Below are positions 32,753 to 36,443 of a stretch of 36,443 nt of DNA, in pieces (the stretch's first letter is position 1; the number at the start of each line of letters is the position of its first letter). Origin of the DNA: an uncultured bacterium (lineage in GTDB: Bacteria > Bacillota > Clostridia > Lachnospirales > Lachnospiraceae). The stretch lies in assembly GCA_905215405.1 (NCBI GenBank), contig CAJMQE010000036.1, positions 1 to 36,443 of the forward strand, written 5' to 3'. Below the pieces are notes generated by a model. It was not told the DNA's origin and made no database searches. It saw only the letters and a list, made by a program, of their open reading frames with translations. Both the position numbers and the translations under genes were made by a program.

Positions 32753-34201
32753 TTAGAGGTATACTTCCATATACCAGTACCCAAAGTATGGATTGCGATA
32801 ATCACTGCGGTGACTACGTTTGAAATTGTTAAATCCATACATGGATGCCATAAATCTTTCACGATTGCTATAGATACCGGGAACACCGATGAAATAAAGA
32901 TTCTTTTCACCATCCCGCTGGACTTTGCCAAATAAAAGATGTTTAAAATTATAAAAACCATGCATCATAAAACTGTTATTACGCACATTGATATCGCCGA
33001 GTGGAAGGCGTTTTAAGTTATCAGGTGCGACTTCGATACAATCATAATAGTCATCATCATCAAATGCATCAACAGAATCACAGATCTTATACAGATCATC
33101 AACTGGATTTGTTGCAACGGCAGCGGACTTTAAGGTATCATCCAACTCGGATTTTTCCTCACTTTGTGCAGATTCAGTATTTTGTGATACGGGAGGACCC
33201 TGATGAATATCAGCAGCAGGAACTGCAGAGGATGCTGTTGAAGATGAAGCATTTGCAGGAACTGCGGTTGATGATCCATTTGAAGCAGCAGATGGACTAG
33301 AAGATGTCGTAGCTGACTCTGCAGTGTCTGAACCAGGTGCGACAGTTTCTGTTGTGTCTGCAGCTGGGGTCGTATCTGGAGCCACATCGGCAGGTTTTGA
33401 TGGATGTGGTTCTACATTGCTATATTGAGCGGTCGCATTGACTGTTTGGATATCTGGCTGTTCCTGCATTGGCACTGGTACAGTTTCACTATTTGCGGAG
33501 TCACATGCAAAATCGCATACGGAATCGCGCTGTGAGGAATCATCAGCTGAGTTGATGGAAGAACTTTGCGCGGACTCTGCACCTTGCACGGAGTCCGTAG
33601 ATGCTGCAGATACAACAGACTCAGATGTATTGTTTGAATCAGAAGATAGGGTTGGTGAGGTAGAAGACTCAGATACGGTATCTGACTGATTTGCTGTCGA
33701 GGCAGTGGAAGCGGGTGCACTCTGTTTCGCAGATTGTCTTACAGTGCTATCCGCATTTGAAACAGATGATTGCGCTGGAACCTGTTTTGCAGCAGGTGCA
33801 GCCTCATCAGGAAATACAACGTTATGCACATTGATTTCGACTTCATCCCACTGGGATGCAAGAATATTTTCTTTGTTATTCTGATTACCGATAAAAATAC
33901 CATTTATTTTGTCAATGGAATATCCGGAATTTACAATGTTCTGAGGATAGAAAATCTCATGGAAATTGCCGATTCCATTGCTGACTACCATTTCTCCAAT
34001 CTTAATACCCTTGATCAGATCGTTTTCACGGGAGAAAAGATAGACGCCGTAATTTTCAGGAGTTTCCGTATAGAGCCCTTTCAGGTTGATCGTAAATTGA
34101 GACTGCATATTGCGAGTTTCTATCTTTGCAAAGCCAACGTTTTTCTCTTTTTCGCCGGCCTGATATGCATATATGTAAGATACAATTCGTCTATAGTCCA
34201 T
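32753..34201 (-). CDS. DUF6128-like protein with Ser/Thr/Ala-rich middle
   Basis: A 482-residue protein of unknown function. The N-terminal 130 residues (DYRRIVSYIYAYQAGEKEKN, NVGFAKIETRN) form one conserved-looking domain. The C-terminal 100 residues hold IEVAPDNLKRLP, NNSFMMHGFYNFKHLLFG and YFIGVPGIYSNRERFMASMYGF. This pairing is what I know from Lachnospiraceae DUF6128 proteins. Between them lie about 230 residues made mostly of Ser, Thr, Ala, Asp and Pro, likely disordered. There is no signal peptide or membrane helix. AAGGAG precedes the ATG. It is downstream of the GNAT gene on the same strand. The DUF name is from memory. Confidence 0.78.
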   Translation of the reverse strand: MDYRRIVSYIYAYQAGEKEKNVGFAKIETRNMQSQFTINLKGLYTETPENYGVYLFSRENDLIKGIKIGEMVVSNGIGNFHEIFYPQNIVNSGYSIDKINGIFIGNQNNKENILASQWDEVEINVHNVVFPDEAAPAAKQVPAQSSVSNADSTVRQSAKQSAPASTASTANQSDTVSESSTSPTLSSDSNNTSESVVSAASTDSVQGAESAQSSSINSADDSSQRDSVCDFACDSANSETVPVPMQEQPDIQTVNATAQYSNVEPHPSKPADVAPDTTPAADTTETVAPGSDTAESATTSSSPSAASNGSSTAVPANASSSTASSAVPAADIHQGPPVSQNTESAQSEEKSELDDTLKSAAVATNPVDDLYKICDSVDAFDDDDYYDCIEVAPDNLKRLPLGDINVRNNSFMMHGFYNFKHLLFGKVQRDGEKNLYFIGVPGIYSNRERFMASMYGFNNFKRSHRSDYRNPYFGYWYMEVYL

Positions 34202-34290
34202 AAAATCACTCTCCTTTACAACAAGGATATGAAAGGCAGAGTCATTTCATGTTAACTATTTTTGTGAGAACATGTACTTTTTTGGCAGCT

Positions 34291-34845
34291 TTAGAATATT
34301 GGAGAAGCCAGATAAGAATAGCAAAGATGATCCTGCCAGGAATCATGGAGCCAGACAAACCCTCTGGCGGTTCCTTCCAACTGAAATTGTAGTTTTCGGA
34401 CTAGGCGGATCGAAGCAAGGTTGGATGGCTGAATATAGGCACAGAAGCGGTGCATTCCAAAGTCTTCGATCATTGCTTTCATAGCAAGTCGGAGCATTTC
34501 AGTAGCATAACCTCGTCCTGTAAAATGTTTGTCGATTTTGTAGCCAAGTTCACATGCCTGAAAATTCTGTCGTTTTATATTGAAAAAAGATACCGTACCG
34601 ATAATGGTATCGGGATCAAGTTGATCGAACAGGAAAAAACGCATTTGCTGGCCGTGAACAAATGCTTCATATTCAGCATGGAGAAGTCGTTTCTGAAATA
34701 CAAGAGTGTAGAAGTTGTCAGGTTTTTCGATTTCAAAAGGTTCAAAGTTGTCCCGGTTGCTATAATAAAAATCAAGTACCTGCTGTGCCCAGCGTTCATC
34801 AAGTACCCTGATTATAATGTGCTTATTGGCATATTCCAGATGCAT
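34291..34845 (-). CDS. GNAT acetyltransferase, RimJ/RimL-like
   Basis: A 184-residue N-acetyltransferase. The acetyl-CoA-binding segment is GYKIDKHFTGRGYATEMLRLA (Q/RxxGxG/A-like), followed by the RimJ-type MHRFCAYIQPSNLASIRLVRKLQFQLEG. Typical substrates are N-termini of ribosomal proteins or small amines; the exact one is unknown. GAGGTGG precedes the ATG. It is the first gene after a good minus-strand promoter, with the DUF6128-like gene 90 bp downstream. Confidence 0.9.
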   Translation of the reverse strand: MHLEYANKHIIIRVLDERWAQQVLDFYYSNRDNFEPFEIEKPDNFYTLVFQKRLLHAEYEAFVHGQQMRFFLFDQLDPDTIIGTVSFFNIKRQNFQACELGYKIDKHFTGRGYATEMLRLAMKAMIEDFGMHRFCAYIQPSNLASIRLVRKLQFQLEGTARGFVWLHDSWQDHLCYSYLASPIF

Positions 34846-34884
34846 TCACGCCACCTCATTTCAAAATATTTATACTCATTTATT

Positions 34885-34913
34885 AGTATATCCGAAAAAA
34901 AGCATTTCGCCAA
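34885..34913 (-). promoter_or_regulatory. Promoter of GNAT-DUF6128 unit
   Basis: On the minus strand TTGGCG (complement of 34908-34913) and TATACT (complement of 34885-34890) are 17 bp apart. It is divergent from tadA. Confidence 0.7.
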
Positions 34914-34932
34914 TCTATTTCCCAGTGGATTG

Positions 34933-34941
34933 TGGTATGAT
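34933..34941 (+). promoter_or_regulatory. Possible extended -10 promoter of tadA
   Basis: TGGTATGAT is an extended -10 element 30 bp before the tadA ATG. No clear -35 is seen. Confidence 0.4.
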
Positions 34942-34970
34942 AATAACAAATTCTAAAATGGAGACAAAGC

Positions 34971-35633
34971 ATGAAGCGTGTAGAATGTACAAATAACAGT
35001 GAAGCAAAAAACGATAAAATAAATGAAGCGAACAGCGATGTTATCGGTGTTATGAGAAATGAGATAAGCAGTGTAGTAAGTAATGAAGTAGAGCATGAAG
35101 GCAATAGTGTAGTCACAGAATGGGATGAAACTGATATCAAATATATGAAAGAAGCTCTAAAACAGGCAAAAAAGGCAGCAAAAATTGAAGAAGTGCCAAT
35201 TGGCTGTGTCATTGTCCATGATGGGAAAATCATTGGTCGTGGATACAATCGCAGAAATATTGATAAAAGTACTCTGGGACATGCTGAAATTACAGCTATA
35301 AAACGGGCAAGTAAAGCGATTGGTGACTGGCGGCTCGAAGAATGTGTCATGTATGTCACACTGGAGCCATGTCAGATGTGTGCGGGAGCAATTGTGCAGG
35401 CTAGAATACCGAAGGTCGTAATAGGAAGTATGAATGCAAAAGCTGGCTGCGCAGGATCAATCATAAACATTTTGGAGATGCCGCAGTTCAACCACCAGGT
35501 TCATGTTGTTCGTGGGGTGCTTGTTGAAGAGTGTTCTCAGATTTTGAAAGATTTCTTTAAGAAACTGCGTGATAAAAAGAAAGAGTTAAAGAAGGCTGAA
35601 AAAGCGAACAGGGAAGAGAGCGAAAACAGATAA
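34971..35633 (+). CDS. tadA: tRNA(adenosine34) deaminase TadA
   Basis: Converts A34 to inosine in tRNA-Arg(ACG). The zinc-binding motifs are complete: HAE (with the catalytic Glu) and PCQMC. The core starts at about residue 57 (YMKEALKQAKKAAKIEEVPIG). The first 55 residues are an extra, low-complexity segment rich in Asn, Glu, Ser and Val (ISSVVSNEVEHEGNSVV), and the C-terminus is a charged helix. The ATG 34971 has GGAG 8 nt upstream; a later start at the core is not supported by a clear ribosome site, so the extension is probably translated. An SRP RNA gene follows, a common neighbour in Firmicutes. Confidence 0.93.
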   Translation: MKRVECTNNSEAKNDKINEANSDVIGVMRNEISSVVSNEVEHEGNSVVTEWDETDIKYMKEALKQAKKAAKIEEVPIGCVIVHDGKIIGRGYNRRNIDKSTLGHAEITAIKRASKAIGDWRLEECVMYVTLEPCQMCAGAIVQARIPKVVIGSMNAKAGCAGSIINILEMPQFNHQVHVVRGVLVEECSQILKDFFKKLRDKKKELKKAEKANREESENR

Positions 35634-35640
35634 ATCGGCG

Positions 35641-35856
35641 ATTGCTGTGATAAGTGATATGGCATGTGATACGGCAAGCGATGTGGCAGGTAATACGGAA
35701 AGTGATGTGACATGTAATATGGCGAGAGATTCGACAAGTGATGTGACATGGAATATGGCGTGTGATACAGCAGGCGATGTGTCATGGAATATGGCGTGTG
35801 ATACAGCAAGCGATGTGTCATGGAATATGGCGATTAATATGGTAGGAGATATGCAG
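35641..35856. repeat. 12-bp tandem repeat after tadA
   Basis: About 17 units of consensus RATRYGRCRNNN, for example GATACGGCAAGC, GATGTGGCAGGT, AATATGGCGTGT. Higher-order 36-bp copies (GATACAGC, GATGTGTC, AATATGGC in order) are nearly identical near 35765-35835. In one plus-strand frame (GTG 35647 to 35871) it encodes a 74-residue peptide of DTAS, DVSW and NMAC tetrapeptides, without a ribosome site. The minus strand is open too. Confidence 0.88.
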
Positions 35857-35948
35857 GCAGTAGCACTTTAAAGGATAAAGGGGTTGGAAATCTGAGCCGT
35901 ATGAATAATTTTCATGGTTCTGATGATAATAGATATCATATAAATTCC

Positions 35949-35977
35949 TTGACAAAAATCAGTATTACAGATATACT
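35949..35977 (+). promoter_or_regulatory. SRP RNA promoter
   Basis: TTGACA (35949-35954) and TATACT (35972-35977) have a 17-bp spacer. It is the best consensus match in the window. The predicted start near 35984 leaves about 75 nt before the mature RNA, suggesting 5' processing. Confidence 0.88.
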
Positions 35978-36061
35978 TTGATTAAATATGGTCAGGTTAT
36001 TAAAATGAGGCTCTGTACTTTTGGTCAGAGAGGATCATATAGTGAATACGTTTATAAAACT

Positions 36062-36326
36062 TCCGCACAGCCGGGGAAGCAGCGGCTCCCTGTACCAGCA
36101 ATCCGCTATAGCTGGGGTGATGGTCGGTAGAGGGTAGTAGCTTGTGGAGCTGCCCGGTATAAGTGGTGTTGACGTCTGGGTCTTTCGCAACAGGAATCCA
36201 TGAATCATGTCAGGTCAGGAATGAAGCAGCATTAAGTGGAAGCTCTTGTGTGCCGAAAGGCAGCCTGGACTGAGCTAACTGTATCGGTAACGTCTGTGAG
36301 CTGCCATTCGAAGCAGACCGTGCGGA
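36062..36326 (+). ncRNA. ffs: Large bacterial SRP RNA (with Alu domain)
   Basis: The RNA scaffold of the signal recognition particle. TCCGCAC (36062-36068) pairs with GTGCGGA (36320-36326) at the ends. The 5' Alu-type domain contains CTCCCTGTACC and AATCCGCTATAGC, as in Bacillus scRNA. The S-domain hairpin has GTCAGGTCAGGAATGAAGCA with the GGAA tetraloop that binds Ffh. At about 265 nt it is the large Firmicute form, not the 4.5S form. Confidence 0.93.
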
Positions 36327-36352
36327 TTATTAAATTATATAGAGTTATGAGT

Positions 36353-36395
36353 AAGACCATGCAAGCAGAATTTGCTTTGCACAGGTCTTTTTTTC
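36353..36395 (+). terminator. SRP RNA terminator
   Basis: AAGACC (36353-36358) pairs with GGTCTT (36384-36389), with inner GCAAGCA/TGCTTTGC, followed by a T-run to 36394. Confidence 0.9.
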
Positions 36396-36396
36396 T

Positions 36397-36443
36397 GTGT
36401 GCCAGGCATGGCACTAATCTAGCTGGTGAAAGTCCAGTCACGG
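36397..36443 (+). mobile_element. 5' end of a probable group IIC intron (truncated by window)
   Basis: The sequence begins GTGTGCCAGGCATGGCAC and continues with AATCTAGCTGGTGAAAGTCC. This matches the conserved start of group IIC introns as I know it from the Oceanobacillus intron (GUGUGCCCGGCAUGGGUGC, then GGGUGAGAGUCCC). It begins eight bases after the SRP terminator stem, the usual insertion site of class C introns. Only the first 47 nt are in the window, so the rest of the ribozyme and any reverse transcriptase are unseen. Confidence 0.75.

Noticed and set aside
33001..33720. Several Gln/His/Pro-rich ORFs opposite or out of frame in the DUF6128-like gene
   Set aside because: They arise from the low-complexity Ser/Thr/Ala codons of the real gene.
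34450..34956. 168-residue plus-strand ORF opposite the GNAT gene
   Set aside because: It is the shadow of a clear acetyltransferase on the other strand, and has no family resemblance.
35537..35821. 94-residue minus-strand ORF rich in His, Tyr and Pro
   Set aside because: It is the antisense of the 12-bp repeat and overlaps the end of tadA; no ribosome site.
36232..36441. 69-residue minus-strand ORF at the window end
   Set aside because: It is antisense to the SRP RNA, its terminator and the intron start.

Overview
The window looks like chromosome of an AT-rich, low-GC anaerobic Firmicute of the Lachnospiraceae type. This is inferred from an anaerobic pyruvate formate-lyase pair, the Bacillus-like yaaO/yaaR/holB/ricT/yabB/rsmI gene order, a large Firmicute-type SRP RNA, T-box, preQ1 and c-di-GMP riboswitches, and a DUF6128-like protein that I associate with Lachnospiraceae. 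Genus cannot be fixed from the sequence alone, although a chemoreceptor, a diguanylate cyclase and a ketodeoxygluconate kinase would suit a motile pectin or plant-polymer user.

Layout. 1-4400: a 50-bp tandem repeat, a methyl-accepting chemotaxis protein, a repeat-rich spacer, a membrane-anchored L,D-transpeptidase and a small conserved-looking protein on the minus strand. 4548-12991: a housekeeping block (PLP decarboxylase with a repeat tail, guanylate-kinase-like protein, yaaR, holB, ricT, yabB, rsmI, an MBL-fold hydrolase, nfo), probably one or two operons. 13347-14200: a MarR regulator and a 55-residue acidic protein. 14363-15000 (minus): queT behind a preQ1-I riboswitch. 15113-20829: a TetR-controlled divergon. 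An MMPL transporter and a heptad-repeat lipoprotein run leftward and tetR runs rightward, with three near-identical 13-bp operators over and between both promoters. 21005-22021: kdgK.

22022-23764 is a 1.7-kb stretch with no convincing protein gene but a series of RNA signals: two paralogous c-di-GMP-I (GEMM) riboswitches each followed by its own terminator, a further strong terminator behind a C-rich segment, a possible three-way-junction RNA, and another terminator. It is the most unusual part of the window. pflB-pflA follow. An isoleucine-specifier T-box leader precedes ileS, which is of the long, eukaryote-like IleS2 type. Next comes a 7TM GGDEF protein, which could supply the ligand for the two riboswitches. 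Then, on the minus strand, a GNAT acetyltransferase and a DUF6128-like protein with a long Ser/Thr/Ala-rich middle; then tadA, a 12-bp tandem repeat, and the SRP RNA. The window ends inside what looks like the 5' end of a group IIC intron placed just after the SRP RNA terminator.

A recurring theme is tandem repeats, several with units that are multiples of three (12, 36 and 21/42 bp), lying in or next to genes: the decarboxylase C-terminus, the spacer after the chemoreceptor gene, and the segment after tadA. No CRISPR array, tRNA, rRNA or transposase gene was seen.
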